DNA from: Pseudohongiella nitratireducens
GTDB lineage: Bacteria; Pseudomonadota; Gammaproteobacteria; Pseudomonadales; Pseudohongiellaceae
Assembly (NCBI RefSeq): GCF_001642735.1
Contig: NZ_LWHM01000030.1
Location: 1-64,000 of the forward strand
Direction: 5' to 3'
DNA: 64,000 nucleotides
The notes below the pieces were generated by a model. It was not told where the DNA came from, searched no databases, and saw only the letters and a program-made list of their open reading frames with translations. Below are positions 1 to 9,661 of the stretch, piece by piece; the stretch's first letter is position 1, and each line of letters begins with the position of its first letter. A program made the translations under genes and the position numbers.

Positions 1-1300
1 GGCTCTACATCATTAACGGGGGACACCGGCATTACATTAAACTGATTTTGCGACGATCACTTTAATGGAGAACACCGATGTCCCTCGCAGGCACAATTAT
101 AGGCATACCTGAGCTTCAGATTGAACGGATAGATCATCAGAAGAACCTCGAAGTGTGGGCCAGTCCCGCACGACGACCACTTTGCAAGCACTGTCAGCAC
201 CAGCATTTACACATCAAAGCCACCCATCAGCGCACCGTCAAACACACCCGGCTGGGCAATAAGGTAATGACCTTGCACCTGCGCGTACCCAAGTACCGCT
301 GTCTCAAGTGTCACCGCTATTTTCGCCATCCTTTCCTGGGTATTCGACCCCGCTACCGCGCCTCTGAAGCCTTCCGACTGGAGGTCTTTGAAGCCCATGA
401 CGGCGGTATCACCCAGCGCAAACTCTCACTGACACATCGGATCAGCGCTGCCACCATCGAGCGCTGGTATCAGTATCGGGTTCGCATGAGAACTTCAGAG
501 ATGAGCGGACGCCCCTGTCCTCAGGTGCTGGGCATTGATGAGCATTTCTTTACCCGTAAAAAGGGCTACGCCACCACTCTCGTCGACCTGAACAACCGTA
601 AGGTCTTTGATGTCAAACTGGGGCGCTCAGAATCGTCTCTACGCCGCTATTTACAAGGGGTTGAAGGCAAAGATCAGGTGCAGATCGTGGTCATGGATCT
701 GTCAGAAACCTATCGCAGTATTGCCCGACGACACTTCCCCAATGCCAAGATTGTTGCCGACCGTTTCCATGTCGTGCGACTGATCAATCAGCACTTTTTG
801 AAACTGTGGCAACAGCACCACCAGGAGGGCAGAAAAAACCGCGGGCTACTCAGTCTGATGCGCCGACATAAGTGGCATCTGAGCGATGAACAGCACGCAA
901 AACTGATGGATTACCTGGCCGAGTTTCCTGTCCTGAAAGAGCTGTACCTGATCAAGCAAAGGCTGATGCGCTTTATCCTGCTCAAAACCCTCAGAGTCAA
1001 ACGAATGAAGCAAAAACTGCCACAGTATCTGGCGCTGTTGGAACAACTGAAAGACAGTCCGCTGAAGGCATTGGCCAAGACATTAACCTCTTGGATGGAA
1101 CCGATTGTCGCCATGTGGCGCTTTAGTAAAAGCAACGGTATTACCGAAGGGTTTCACAACAAGATGGAAATGATCTCAAGGAGAGCGTATGGTTTTAGAA
1201 ACTTTGAAAACTATCGATTACGAGTGCTGGCCCACTGTGGGTGGGATGGCATTGTGAACAGGGTTTAATGAGTGCTATCCCCCGTTAATGGGGTAGAGCC
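1..1300 (+). mobile_element. Complete ISL3-family insertion sequence
   Basis: The element is bounded by inverted repeats at 1-24 and 1277-1300. They match except for two adjacent bases (AT against CC at positions 9-10) and begin GGCTCTAC, close to the GGCTCTTC-type ends known for ISL3 elements. Between them lies one transposase gene. ISL3 elements usually make 8-bp target duplications. The right flank begins CGAAAGCA at 1301, but the left flank is outside the window, so the duplication cannot be tested. Base 1 is exactly the first base of the left repeat, which suggests a contig edge at a repeat. Confidence 0.9.
78..1268 (+). CDS. ISL3-family transposase
   Basis: This 396-residue protein catalyses movement of the IS. 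The N-terminus carries a four-cysteine zinc-binding pair (CKHC near residue 36 and CLKC near 75), typical of the ISL3 DNA-binding region. A helix-turn-helix-like stretch follows around residues 105-135. The DDE-type catalytic domain shows the first Asp in GIDEHFF (about 153), the second in VVMDLSE (about 211) and the C-terminal Glu in NGITEGFHNKME (about 358), followed by the usual RRAYGFRNFENYRLR segment. No frameshift or stop is seen and both IS ends are present, so it looks functional. The start ATG follows a GGAGAACACCG stretch. Confidence 0.93.
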   Translation: MSLAGTIIGIPELQIERIDHQKNLEVWASPARRPLCKHCQHQHLHIKATHQRTVKHTRLGNKVMTLHLRVPKYRCLKCHRYFRHPFLGIRPRYRASEAFRLEVFEAHDGGITQRKLSLTHRISAATIERWYQYRVRMRTSEMSGRPCPQVLGIDEHFFTRKKGYATTLVDLNNRKVFDVKLGRSESSLRRYLQGVEGKDQVQIVVMDLSETYRSIARRHFPNAKIVADRFHVVRLINQHFLKLWQQHHQEGRKNRGLLSLMRRHKWHLSDEQHAKLMDYLAEFPVLKELYLIKQRLMRFILLKTLRVKRMKQKLPQYLALLEQLKDSPLKALAKTLTSWMEPIVAMWRFSKSNGITEGFHNKMEMISRRAYGFRNFENYRLRVLAHCGWDGIVNRV

Positions 1301-1319
1301 CGAAAGCAGCGAAGAGAAA

Positions 1320-1397
<78 letters not shown>

Positions 1398-1423
1398 ATT
1401 GCTGTTTCGTCTACAGGGCGCGC

Positions 1424-1452
1424 ATCCTATCAACGAAATAAAAATAGATCAA
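1424..1452 (-). promoter_or_regulatory. Promoter of tRNA-Thr
   Basis: Minus-strand -35 TTGATC (1447-1452) and -10 TAGGAT (1424-1429) are separated by 17 bp, each matching 4 of 6 consensus bases. The -10 box is followed directly by GCGCGCC, a GC-rich discriminator of the kind seen at stringently controlled stable-RNA promoters. The predicted start is about 20 bp before the mature tRNA 5' end. Stringent control is inferred. Confidence 0.6.
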
Positions 1453-1556
1453 CATTTTTTTTCATTCTTGTTTAATACCCTCATCTGCGATTGATCCAAC
1501 CAGTGGAATCAGCTACTTTAAACTCTCATACAGACAGCAGCAGACTTTGCTTAGAC

Positions 1557-3236
1557 ATGGCCAACGAAACGGACACCGAACGCCAGTTACTGCAACATCA
1601 AATCCGCCTCACCCAGGCGGATCATACACTGAAGGCATTGTTCTCCCGAGACTCTGACCGAGCAGCACGGCTGACGTTTGAAGCCCCCCACCTGACTGCC
1701 GACTTTAGCAAGCAACACATAGACAGTTCAAGCTTATCCGTATTGCTCAGGCTGGCTGAAGAGAAAAACCTCCAGCAAGCTATTAGCAACCTCTTTGCCG
1801 GCCAGCAGGTAAACAACACTGAACAACGAGCCGCCTTACACATGGCGCTTCGTGGCCACATCCCCTCGGCTGCGCCAGAGGTTGCAGAAGAGATAAAACG
1901 CACTCAACAACAAATGGCTGACTTCGTTAACGCTGTCCACAATGGCGCCTGGCTAGGCCAGGACGGAGGAGCCATTACCAATATCGTGAATATCGGTATC
2001 GGTGGTTCCGACCTGGGTCCTGCCATGGTCACTGCGGCCTTGCAGGATTACCTGAACCCGGGTATTACCTGTCACTTTGTGTCCAATGTCGACCCAGCTC
2101 AAATCGATTCTGCTCTTGCTGGACTGACTCCCGAAAGCACATTGTTTATTATCGTCAGCAAGAGTTTTGGCACACTGGAAACCATGCAGAATGCAGAACG
2201 GGCTATGGCCTGGTTCAAGGCCCATGGCGGAAGCAAACAGCATATCTCCAGGCACTTTGTCGCAGTGACTACGAACCTGCCTGCGGCAGTTTCATTTGGC
2301 ATCTCAGAAGATAACGTCTTTCCTATGTGGGACTGGGTCGGCGGTCGCTACTCGCTCTGGTCAGCAGCAGGCATTGCTATCGCACTGGCCACCAGTTGGC
2401 AGACATTTGTTGATCTTCTTGCCGGCGCTGCAGCCATGGACCAGCATTTTCTTAATCAGCCACTGGAGGAGAATGTCCCTGTCATAGCAGGCCTGTTGTC
2501 AGTGTGGTACCGGAACTACTGGCAGGCAGAAAGCCAGGCGATCCTGCCATACTCCCAGCCACTGCATTTACTGCCCTCGCACCTGCAACAACTGGACATG
2601 GAAAGCCTGGGCAAACAGGTAACAAGAGATGGCGTCAGCGTTCAGCAGGACACGGGGGCCATTATCTGGGGCTGTGCCGGCACCAATGGCCAGCACTCAT
2701 TCCATCAACTCCTGCACCAGGGCACCAGTCTGATTCCTGCTGAATTCATAGCCATCGCCTGCCCTGCCAGTGCCGACCGATGGGAACCTCATCAGCACCT
2801 GCTAGCCAACTGTTTTGCGCAAAGCCGTGCCTTGATGACAGGCAAATCAACAGAAGAAGTTGAGGCCGAAATGCTGGCAGCCGGCGCCAGTACTGAAGAA
2901 ATAAAACGCCTGGCAGCCCACAAAGTGGTCCCTGGCAACCGGCCAAGCACAACGCTGTTACTGGGGCGGCTGACGCCACAAAGCCTGGGCAGTTTACTCG
3001 CCTACTATGAAGCCAAGGTGTTCGTGCAAAGCGCCATCTGGCAAATCAACGCCTTTGATCAATGGGGAGTCGAACTTGGCAAACAACTGAGTCGCCCGAT
3101 TGCCAGCAGACTGTTAACGGAAAGAAACTCCGCCACACGGGCAACAACAAGTGAGAATTCCGCTACACTAGACCCTTCAACAGAACAGCTTATATCCTTG
3201 TGTCTGAAGACTCAGGACAGCAATAACACGCGATGA
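1557..3236 (+). CDS. pgi: Glucose-6-phosphate isomerase
   Basis: Pgi interconverts glucose-6-phosphate and fructose-6-phosphate in the cytoplasm. The sequence contains the family segments NIGIGGSDLGP, SKSFGTLETM, GGRYSLWSA and the C-terminal signature DQWGVELGKQL. The reading frame is open from a TTG at 1491. I chose the ATG at 1557 because the resulting 559 residues fit the family length (549 in E. coli) and align with its N-terminus. No convincing ribosome binding site precedes either start. With galU and manB nearby it supplies sugar phosphates for surface polysaccharides as well as glycolysis. Confidence 0.95.
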   Translation: MANETDTERQLLQHQIRLTQADHTLKALFSRDSDRAARLTFEAPHLTADFSKQHIDSSSLSVLLRLAEEKNLQQAISNLFAGQQVNNTEQRAALHMALRGHIPSAAPEVAEEIKRTQQQMADFVNAVHNGAWLGQDGGAITNIVNIGIGGSDLGPAMVTAALQDYLNPGITCHFVSNVDPAQIDSALAGLTPESTLFIIVSKSFGTLETMQNAERAMAWFKAHGGSKQHISRHFVAVTTNLPAAVSFGISEDNVFPMWDWVGGRYSLWSAAGIAIALATSWQTFVDLLAGAAAMDQHFLNQPLEENVPVIAGLLSVWYRNYWQAESQAILPYSQPLHLLPSHLQQLDMESLGKQVTRDGVSVQQDTGAIIWGCAGTNGQHSFHQLLHQGTSLIPAEFIAIACPASADRWEPHQHLLANCFAQSRALMTGKSTEEVEAEMLAAGASTEEIKRLAAHKVVPGNRPSTTLLLGRLTPQSLGSLLAYYEAKVFVQSAIWQINAFDQWGVELGKQLSRPIASRLLTERNSATRATTSENSATLDPSTEQLISLCLKTQDSNNTR

Positions 3237-3270
3237 CGATCGACTCAATATCGTCCATAAGGTCAAAGTC

Positions 3271-4674
3271 ATGAGCACTAAGCAAGACAAAATTATCGTC
3301 GGCAGCGAAGAATGGTGCTACCTGCCTCAACTTGGCATTCCTGCAGTTAAGGCCCGCGTGGATTCCGGGGCCAGGACTTCTTCCCTGCATGCTTTCAATA
3401 TCCGCCCTTTCAGTCGCGGCGGACAACGTTGGGTCAGCTTTGAAGTACACCCCCTGCAAAAGAACCGTCGCACCATTATCCGCTGCGAAGCAGAGGTCAT
3501 TGACAGGCGCGTGGTCAAAAGCTCGTCAGGCATCGGCGAAAAACGTTATGTAGTTCGCACCGAACTCCAGCTGAACGGCCAGTCGTGGTCGGTGGAAATC
3601 ACGCTGAGTAACCGTGACTCCATGGGTTACCGCATGCTGCTTGGCCGGCAGGCGATGAACACTCGAATACTGGTTGATCCGGCCAGCAGCTTCCTTTGTG
3701 GCGCACTGGATAAAGCGCGAATCGAAACGCTCTACCGAGACCATACCCGGGAGTCTTCTGGCCTGAAAATCGGACTGCTGGCCAGCAACCCGGAGCTGCC
3801 CAGTAACCAGCGCATACTGGAAGCCGGGGAAGAGCGTGGTCACCGCATTCGCTTCTACGACATCAGGCAATGCTATATCAAACTGGATGCCGAACAACCC
3901 GAGATACACTACCGGGGTGGCCAGCTACTTAACAAGCTGGATGCTGTCATTCCCCGCATTCGACCTGACCTGACCTATTATGGCTGCGCTGTCGTCAGGC
4001 AGTTCGAGAACCTGGGTATCTTCTCACTTAATAGTGCGAATGCCATCAGCCACTCCCGTGACAAACTGTTTTGCCTGCAACACTTTTTGACGCAAGGGAT
4101 CCCGATTCCCACCACCGGGCTGGCTGACAGCCCACTGGAGACTGAAGAACTCATCGAGATGGTCAATGGTGCGCCTTTACTGGTGAAACTCCTGGAAGGT
4201 CCGGAAAGGCGTGGAGTTGTGCTTGCAGAGTCACGCAATGCCGGTGAAAGCCTGATCACTGCTTTCCGATCGTTACAGGCCAACCTGCTGGTTCAGGAAT
4301 TCATTAAGGAAGCTGATGGCAAGTCTTTGCGACTGTTAGTCGTCGACAACAAAGTCGTTTGCGCCGTCGAACGCCAGGCGGCCCCAGGACAGTTCAGAAG
4401 CAACAAGACCATCGGTGGCGCCATCAGTGCCACACGTATTAGTGCAGAAGAACGTAAGCTGGCCATCAAGGCTGTCAAAAGCCTGGACCTGAAGGTCGCC
4501 GGTGTTGATATGTTACGTTCACGCCGGGGCCCACTGCTGATTGAGGTGACCAGCTCACCAGCACTCGATGACCTGGAGTCGGTGGTTGGCAAAGACCTCG
4601 CAGGCAACCTGATCAGTACAGTTGAGAAAAAGCTAGGCTGGAAACGCAAACTGGCCTCCCCTGTGTCAACGTAA
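3271..4674 (+). CDS. Fusion of RimB-type aspartic/zinc protease domain and RimK-type ATP-grasp ligase
   Basis: Residues 1 to about 145 match the family annotated ATP-dependent zinc protease (RimB, retropepsin-like), with the core motif DSGARTSS near 31-38 and GRQAM near 130. Residues about 165-455 are a RimK-like ATP-grasp ligase: NSANAISHSRDKL, LLVKLLEGPERRGV and VAGVDMLRS are recognisable. RimK adds glutamate residues to the C-terminus of ribosomal protein S6, and in pseudomonads RimB is a separate protein that acts with it. Here both are one 467-residue chain. The usual EVNSSPG metal-binding motif reads EVTSSPA (about 426-432), so the conserved Asn is Thr; metal binding may be altered. The stop overlaps the next gene's start by one base (TAATG). 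Substrate is inferred only from the family. Confidence 0.8.
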   Translation: MSTKQDKIIVGSEEWCYLPQLGIPAVKARVDSGARTSSLHAFNIRPFSRGGQRWVSFEVHPLQKNRRTIIRCEAEVIDRRVVKSSSGIGEKRYVVRTELQLNGQSWSVEITLSNRDSMGYRMLLGRQAMNTRILVDPASSFLCGALDKARIETLYRDHTRESSGLKIGLLASNPELPSNQRILEAGEERGHRIRFYDIRQCYIKLDAEQPEIHYRGGQLLNKLDAVIPRIRPDLTYYGCAVVRQFENLGIFSLNSANAISHSRDKLFCLQHFLTQGIPIPTTGLADSPLETEELIEMVNGAPLLVKLLEGPERRGVVLAESRNAGESLITAFRSLQANLLVQEFIKEADGKSLRLLVVDNKVVCAVERQAAPGQFRSNKTIGGAISATRISAEERKLAIKAVKSLDLKVAGVDMLRSRRGPLLIEVTSSPALDDLESVVGKDLAGNLISTVEKKLGWKRKLASPVST

Positions 4675-5165
4675 TGCTGAAACCCGACGGAGCAGACATT
4701 AGCCTGACCCGACCAGGATTGAAACAGTTCAACACCGACCTGAGTGCCAGGCCGGCACTACCTGATGAAATGCCCTGGGCATTTCAGTTATTCAAGCGCT
4801 GCCTCGGACGTTACATTGATCAGACCTGGGGCTGGGATGAGGTTTTCCAGCAACACGGTTTTCTGGAGAATTTTTCACCCAGCAATTTCGACATACTTAT
4901 CCTGAAGGATGTACGCATCGGCGGAATGAGTTTGATATCTATGAAGAGACACTTGCAGCTGGAACTGCTGGTGATCGACGCCCCGTGGCGAAATAGTGAT
5001 CTGGGCAGCACAATCATGCAGTCGTTGATAAGGCAGGCGACTGCAGAATCGTTACCCATAAGACTCAAGGTTCTGCGTTGCAACCCTGCTTACAACTTTT
5101 ACCAGAGACTGAACTTCAGGACAGAATCATCTGATAACGAACGCTATCAGATGATCTACCCATAA
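4674..5165 (+). CDS. GNAT-family acetyltransferase-like protein
   Basis: A 163-residue protein with GNAT features: a central strand and loop around LELLVIDAPWRNSDLGSTIM, corresponding to the acetyl-CoA-binding R/Q-x-x-G-x-G/A region, then a C-terminal NPAYNFYQRLNF segment typical of the fold. The acetyl-CoA loop is degenerate (RNSDLG). Its ATG shares one base with the stop of the RimB-RimK fusion, so the two are probably translationally coupled and may act on the same target. That target is unknown. It converges on manB with an 8-bp gap. Confidence 0.7.
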   Translation: MLKPDGADISLTRPGLKQFNTDLSARPALPDEMPWAFQLFKRCLGRYIDQTWGWDEVFQQHGFLENFSPSNFDILILKDVRIGGMSLISMKRHLQLELLVIDAPWRNSDLGSTIMQSLIRQATAESLPIRLKVLRCNPAYNFYQRLNFRTESSDNERYQMIYP

Positions 5166-5173
5166 AGACAGAC

Positions 5174-6532
5174 TCAACTGGCAAACTCATCAATCACTTT
5201 TAACAATTCAGCCGTTTTCTCCTGCATCAGGTTTTCATCCGCTCGCGACTCCACATTCAGACGAACCACCGGCTCGGTATTGGACATACGAATGTTGAAG
5301 CGCCAGTTCGCATAGTCAATACTTAAGCCGTCAGTACGGTCAACAGCAACCGCATCACCTTCATATCGTTTCGCCATTTCGGCGATCAACGCAGCAGCAT
5401 CAGAAACCGTGCGATTTATTTCACCACTGGCCGGGAATGCAGCCATACACTCGGCAACCAATGTAGAAAATGCTTTCCCGCTCTGTGATACCAGTTCCGC
5501 CACTAATAGCCAGGGAATCATGCCACTGTCACAGTAAGAAAAATCACGGAAATAATGGTGCGCGCTCATCTCACCACCGTAGACAGCATCTTCTTTACGC
5601 ATACGCTCTTTGATAAAAGCGTGGCCGGTTTTGCACAGCACCGGCTCGCCACCAAACTCACGACAGATCTCCTGGGTATTCCAGATCAGCCTGGGATCAT
5701 GAATGATTTTCCCGCCCGTACTGCTTCGCTGCAGGAAGGCCTGAGCCAGCAAACCCACAATGTAATAACCTTCGACAAAGTAACCGGTTTCGTCAAAGAA
5801 GAAACAGCGATCGAAATCACCGTCCCATGCCAGGCCCATATCAGCGCCATGTTCCTTGATAGCCGCAATGGTCGGCGCTCGGTTCTCAACCAGTAACGGA
5901 TTTGGCACACCATTGGGGAAGCTGCCGTCCGGCTCGTGATGCACGCGAATCAGCTCTACAGGCAAGTGTTCGGCAATGGCATCCACTACTGGGCCTGCAC
6001 CACCATTACCTGCATTAACCACAATTTTCAGCGGACGTAAGGCAGACACATCAATATAACCCAACAAATGCTGGATATACTCCGGCCGAGTATCTACGGA
6101 TTTAACACTACCCGTGTGACCTGACTCTTTGAACTGCCCTTTTTCAGCCAGTGACTGAATGTCTTTCAGCCCGGTATCACCGCTGATCGGTCTGGACTCC
6201 TCGCGCACCAGCTTCATGCCATTGTAATCCATGGGATTATGACTGGCCGTTACAATAATTCCACCATCAACCTTCAGGTGAGCCGTAGCGAAATAAACTT
6301 CTTCCGTACCACACAGACCGATATCAAGAACATCAACGCCGCCTTCAGTCAGGCCGCGTGTTAATGCTTCACAAATAGCCGGGCTGCTCAGGCGAATATC
6401 ATGCCCCACAACCATGGTTTTAGCCTGCAGGTACTCGGCGGTGGCCCGACCTATTCGCCAGGCGACATCCTCATTCAACTGGTCCGGAACGCGCCCGCGA
6501 ATGTCGTACGCTTTGAAACATGTGATCTGCAT
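5174..6532 (-). CDS. manB: Phosphomannomutase / phosphoglucomutase
   Basis: This 452-residue alpha-D-phosphohexomutase interconverts mannose-6-phosphate and mannose-1-phosphate (GDP-mannose pathway). The catalytic phosphoserine motif [11 protein letters not shown] lies near residue 100, the metal-binding loop DGDFDRCF near 240, the sugar-binding [10 protein letters not shown] near 325 and the phosphate-binding [12 protein letters not shown] near 420. The closest family resemblance is ManB/CpsG (about 456 residues in E. coli), though AlgC-type enzymes also use glucose phosphates. The ATG follows a good AGGGAAAAG ribosome site. It lies 20 bp after galU on the same strand, so the two form an operon. 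Confidence 0.92.
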   Translation of the reverse strand: MQITCFKAYDIRGRVPDQLNEDVAWRIGRATAEYLQAKTMVVGHDIRLSSPAICEALTRGLTEGGVDVLDIGLCGTEEVYFATAHLKVDGGIIVTASHNPMDYNGMKLVREESRPISGDTGLKDIQSLAEKGQFKESGHTGSVKSVDTRPEYIQHLLGYIDVSALRPLKIVVNAGNGGAGPVVDAIAEHLPVELIRVHHEPDGSFPNGVPNPLLVENRAPTIAAIKEHGADMGLAWDGDFDRCFFFDETGYFVEGYYIVGLLAQAFLQRSSTGGKIIHDPRLIWNTQEICREFGGEPVLCKTGHAFIKERMRKEDAVYGGEMSAHHYFRDFSYCDSGMIPWLLVAELVSQSGKAFSTLVAECMAAFPASGEINRTVSDAAALIAEMAKRYEGDAVAVDRTDGLSIDYANWRFNIRMSNTEPVVRLNVESRADENLMQEKTAELLKVIDEFAS

Positions 6533-6552
6533 TGTCTTTTCCCTGACCTGTC

Positions 6553-7383
6553 TTATTTACCGTTTTTGTAGTAATTCTCGAAACAATAATTTGTCGCTTC
6601 GACAAACCCCTCTACGCTACCACAGTCAAAACGTTGCCCTTTGAACTGGTAACCGATCACACGACCATGCTCTGCCTGCGACATCAGGGCATCGGTAATC
6701 TGTAATTCGCCATTACGGCCAGGCGATGTCTCGCGCAGCACATCAAAAATATCGGGCGTCAGAATGTAACGACCAATGATAGCCAGATTAGAAGGAGCAT
6801 CTTCAGGGTCCGGTTTTTCCACCATTTGCTGAATCCGGAAAACACCTGGTTTTTCCTCGTTACCACCGATAACACCGTACTTGTAAGTCTGGTCGGCTGG
6901 CACTTCCTCAATAGCAACAATGCTGCACTGATATTTTTCGTACAATTTGACCATTTGCAGCAGAACCGGATCCTCTTCGGAGACACAGTAATCATCTGCC
7001 AGGATGACACCGAAAGGCTCGTTGCCGACAAGTGTTTCTCCCGTCAGAATAGCGTGCCCCAGGCCCTTCATTTCAACCTGACGGGTGTAAGAGAAAGTGC
7101 AGGAATCGATGATATGGCGAATATCCTTCATCTGCTCTTCTTTGCTGGTACCGGCAATTTGCTGCTCCAATTCGTAGCTGATATCGAAATGGTCTTCAAT
7201 CGCTCGCTTACCCCGGCCGGTCACAATCGCCATACCAGTCATGCCGGCTGCCATGGCCTCCTCAACCCCGTACTGGATTAACGGTTTATTCACCACTGTC
7301 AGCATTTCTTTCGGCATCGCCTTGGTGGCAGGCAGAAAACGGGTTCCATAACCTGCTGCGGGAAACAAACATTTCTTGATCAT
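6553..7383 (-). CDS. galU: UTP-glucose-1-phosphate uridylyltransferase
   Basis: GalU makes UDP-glucose from UTP and glucose-1-phosphate. The N-terminal nucleotidyltransferase motif [19 protein letters not shown] is intact, and [19 protein letters not shown] is the typical mid-protein segment. Length 276 fits the pseudomonad form (about 279). AAGGAG lies ten bases before the ATG. It is first in a galU-manB operon; together with pgi upstream it forms a sugar-nucleotide module for lipopolysaccharide or exopolysaccharide. Confidence 0.96.
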   Translation of the reverse strand: MIKKCLFPAAGYGTRFLPATKAMPKEMLTVVNKPLIQYGVEEAMAAGMTGMAIVTGRGKRAIEDHFDISYELEQQIAGTSKEEQMKDIRHIIDSCTFSYTRQVEMKGLGHAILTGETLVGNEPFGVILADDYCVSEEDPVLLQMVKLYEKYQCSIVAIEEVPADQTYKYGVIGGNEEKPGVFRIQQMVEKPDPEDAPSNLAIIGRYILTPDIFDVLRETSPGRNGELQITDALMSQAEHGRVIGYQFKGQRFDCGSVEGFVEATNYCFENYYKNGK

Positions 7384-7452
7384 ATTGATAACACTCCTTT
7401 TAAAATCGCCGGGCCAAGCCTGTCCATCATGAGAGATAGCCCCAAAAATTAT

Positions 7453-7474
7453 CCGTCAACAGTATTGTTGACGG
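7453..7474. promoter_or_regulatory. Perfect 9-bp inverted repeat upstream of galU
   Basis: CCGTCAACA and TGTTGACGG are separated by GTAT. The repeat lies 70-91 bp before the galU start. On the minus strand it contains TTGACG, which could serve as a -35 box, and is followed by ATAATTTTTG. It may be an operator overlapping the galU promoter or a terminator-like hairpin; the sequence does not decide. Confidence 0.4.
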
Positions 7475-7813
7475 CTTGTAATGAATACCATTCCAGTCCA
7501 CTTGCCATGCTCTTCAGCCTCTTGAGCCAGGTACAGGGCGCTTATGCACCATAACAGGGCGACGCACTGGCGCCAGCCTCAAACCAGGGCATGACCACAG
7601 GTCTGCCTCTATAGATTCCCATGTTGCTGTTTTTCATACTTAAGAGACTGCATGATCAATGCCAATCTAATGACACCAGCCCAACACCCGCCTTTGATTT
7701 CGCGGTACAATTCAACGAACTGAGCGCCAAAATAACGGGAATATCATGTCAATTCCTTTACAAATCAATCCTTAAAGTCTAACCCAGATCGATCAACCAA
7801 GTCAGACAAAGGT

Positions 7814-7833
7814 AAAATAATATCGATTATTTT
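7814..7833. promoter_or_regulatory. AT-rich inverted repeat upstream of fabA
   Basis: AAAATAAT and ATTATTTT form a perfect 8-bp repeat around ATCG, 40-74 bp before the two candidate fabA starts. Its placement suits an operator for the fabA-fabB operon. It does not look like the known FabR or FadR sites. Confidence 0.35.
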
Positions 7834-7887
7834 GTCCGCTCGCGATAATATTGCACGTTTTGTGGAAAACGGGTGTCGAAGCCGCTT

Positions 7888-8415
7888 ATGAATGCAAGAT
7901 TTACGCAGAAAAGCTCCTACGAACGCGACGAATTGCTCGATTGCGGTTATGGGCGTATGTTTGGCCCGGGTAATGCCCGGCTGCCAGTCGGTAACATGTT
8001 GATGATGGACCGGATTACCAAAATTGCTGACGAAGGTGGCGAGCACGGTAAAGGCCATATCCTGGCTGAACTGGATATTCGCCCTGATCTTTGGTTTTTT
8101 GACTGCCACTTCCCGGAAGATCCCGTCATGCCTGGTTGTCTGGGCCTTGATGCAATGTGGCAACTGGTTGGTTTCTTTCTCGGCTGGCGAGGCAACCTCG
8201 GCAAAGGCCGGGCACTGGGTGCCGGCGAAGTCAAATTCAGTGGAGAAATTCTTCCGACTGCCAAAAAAGTCACTTACGATATCTCCCTGAGCCGAATTAT
8301 TGAACGAAAACTGGTGATGGGCATTGCTGACGGGAAACTTGCCGTCGATGACAAGGTCATCTATACCACCAAGGGCCTGAAAGTCGGCCTGTTCACCCCA
8401 GATGCAAAATTCTGA
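7888..8415 (+). CDS. fabA: 3-hydroxydecanoyl-ACP dehydratase/isomerase
   Basis: FabA dehydrates 3-hydroxydecanoyl-ACP and isomerises the trans-2 product to cis-3, the branch point to unsaturated fatty acids. The active-site helix region [21 protein letters not shown] carries the catalytic His and Asp (His70 and Asp84 in E. coli), and [21 protein letters not shown] is highly conserved. The frame also allows a GTG start at 7873 (180 residues). I prefer the ATG at 7888 (175 residues) by comparison with the 172-residue E. coli protein; ribosome sites are weak for both. It is followed 24 bp later by fabB. Confidence 0.96.
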   Translation: MNARFTQKSSYERDELLDCGYGRMFGPGNARLPVGNMLMMDRITKIADEGGEHGKGHILAELDIRPDLWFFDCHFPEDPVMPGCLGLDAMWQLVGFFLGWRGNLGKGRALGAGEVKFSGEILPTAKKVTYDISLSRIIERKLVMGIADGKLAVDDKVIYTTKGLKVGLFTPDAKF

Positions 8416-8439
8416 TTTATTAGCTAGACAGAGGTACCT

Positions 8440-9657
8440 ATGAAACGCGTTGTTGTTACCGGCATCGGTATCGTCTCCTGTATAGGAAACGACAAACAAA
8501 CCGTATTGGAATCACTTCGGGAGTGCCGCAGCGGTATCAGCTACAACCCCGAATACGAAGAAATGGGGCTGCGCGCACACATTGCCGGCCAGGTTAATAT
8601 CGACTTTTCCGAGCACATCGACCGCAAGGTGTTGCGTTTTATGGGTGATGCGGCGGCCTATGGCTACATTGCCATGGACCAGGCCATCAAGGATGCCGGA
8701 CTTGAAGACAGCGATGTCTCCAACGAGCGCACCGGTATTATCATGGGTGCTGGCGGCTCTTCGTCGGCAGACCAGGTCGAGGCCGCCGACATTCTTCGAA
8801 CTCGCGGGCTGCGCAAAATTGGCCCTTACCGCGTACCTCGCACGATGGGCAGCACGGTATCTGCCTGCCTGGCAACACCCTTTAAAATTAAAGGCGTGAA
8901 TTATTCGATTTCATCCGCCTGCGCAACCAGCGCGCACTGTATTGGCAATGCCGTTGAACTGATTCAACTGGGCAAGCAGGATGTCGTATTTGCCGGTGGC
9001 GGCGAAGCGGAACACTGGACGCTGACCAACCTGTTTGACGCCATGGGCGCGCTGACAACCACGCATAATGACGAGCCAACCAAGGCATCTCGCCCGTTCG
9101 ATGTCAGTCGTGACGGCTTCGTCATCGCTGGCGGCGGTGCCGTACTGGTCATTGAGTCACTGGATCATGCCCTTGCCCGTGGCGCCAAAATTTACGGTGA
9201 AATCACCGGTTACGGCGCCACATCTGATGGCTATGACATGGTCGCACCTTCCGGCGAAGGCGCAGTGCGCTGCATGAAAATGGCCATGGCAACCAGCACA
9301 CAGCCAATCCAATACCTGAACACTCACGGCACCAGCACCCCGGTAGGCGACGTCGCTGAACTGCGCGCTATCAAAGAAGTGTTTGGCGACAAAGCTCCGA
9401 TTATCAATTCCACCAAGTCTCTGACAGGTCACTCCCTCGGGGCCACAGGCGCCCAGGAGGCCATTTACGGCCTGCTGATGATGGAAAACAATTTCATCAG
9501 CGAATCTGCCAATATTGAAGAGATTGACCCCGAAACAGAAGGCATCACGGTAGCCAGACAGCGAATGGACGACGTTAAGTTAAACTGCATCATGTCCAAC
9601 AGCTTCGGCTTTGGCGGCACTAACGCCACGCTGATTTTCGAACGCTACGAAGGCTGA
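8440..9657 (+). CDS. fabB: 3-oxoacyl-ACP synthase I
   Basis: KAS I elongates cis-3-decenoyl-ACP made by FabA, so fabA-fabB form the standard unsaturated fatty acid operon. The catalytic Cys is in SSACATSAH (about 163). The two active-site His residues are in [11 protein letters not shown] and in [13 protein letters not shown], and the glycine-rich [11 protein letters not shown] is at the C-terminus. Length 405 equals the family norm. AGAGG precedes the ATG. Confidence 0.97.
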   Translation: MKRVVVTGIGIVSCIGNDKQTVLESLRECRSGISYNPEYEEMGLRAHIAGQVNIDFSEHIDRKVLRFMGDAAAYGYIAMDQAIKDAGLEDSDVSNERTGIIMGAGGSSSADQVEAADILRTRGLRKIGPYRVPRTMGSTVSACLATPFKIKGVNYSISSACATSAHCIGNAVELIQLGKQDVVFAGGGEAEHWTLTNLFDAMGALTTTHNDEPTKASRPFDVSRDGFVIAGGGAVLVIESLDHALARGAKIYGEITGYGATSDGYDMVAPSGEGAVRCMKMAMATSTQPIQYLNTHGTSTPVGDVAELRAIKEVFGDKAPIINSTKSLTGHSLGATGAQEAIYGLLMMENNFISESANIEEIDPETEGITVARQRMDDVKLNCIMSNSFGFGGTNATLIFERYEG

Positions 9658-9661
9658 GCTG

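Larger units (their letters stand above)
7384..7887. other. Divergent intergenic region galU / fabA
   Basis: About 500 bp without a credible gene; short frames here lack family features or ribosome sites. It should hold the divergent galU and fabA promoters. The visible structures are two perfect inverted repeats (7453-7474 and 7814-7833), described separately. A GATAAT at 7844-7849 could be a fabA -10 box, but no good -35 is seen at the right distance. Confidence 0.6.

Noticed and set aside
7765..8499. 244-codon minus-strand open frame.
   Set aside because: Covers fabA in antisense and runs into fabB; no family features.
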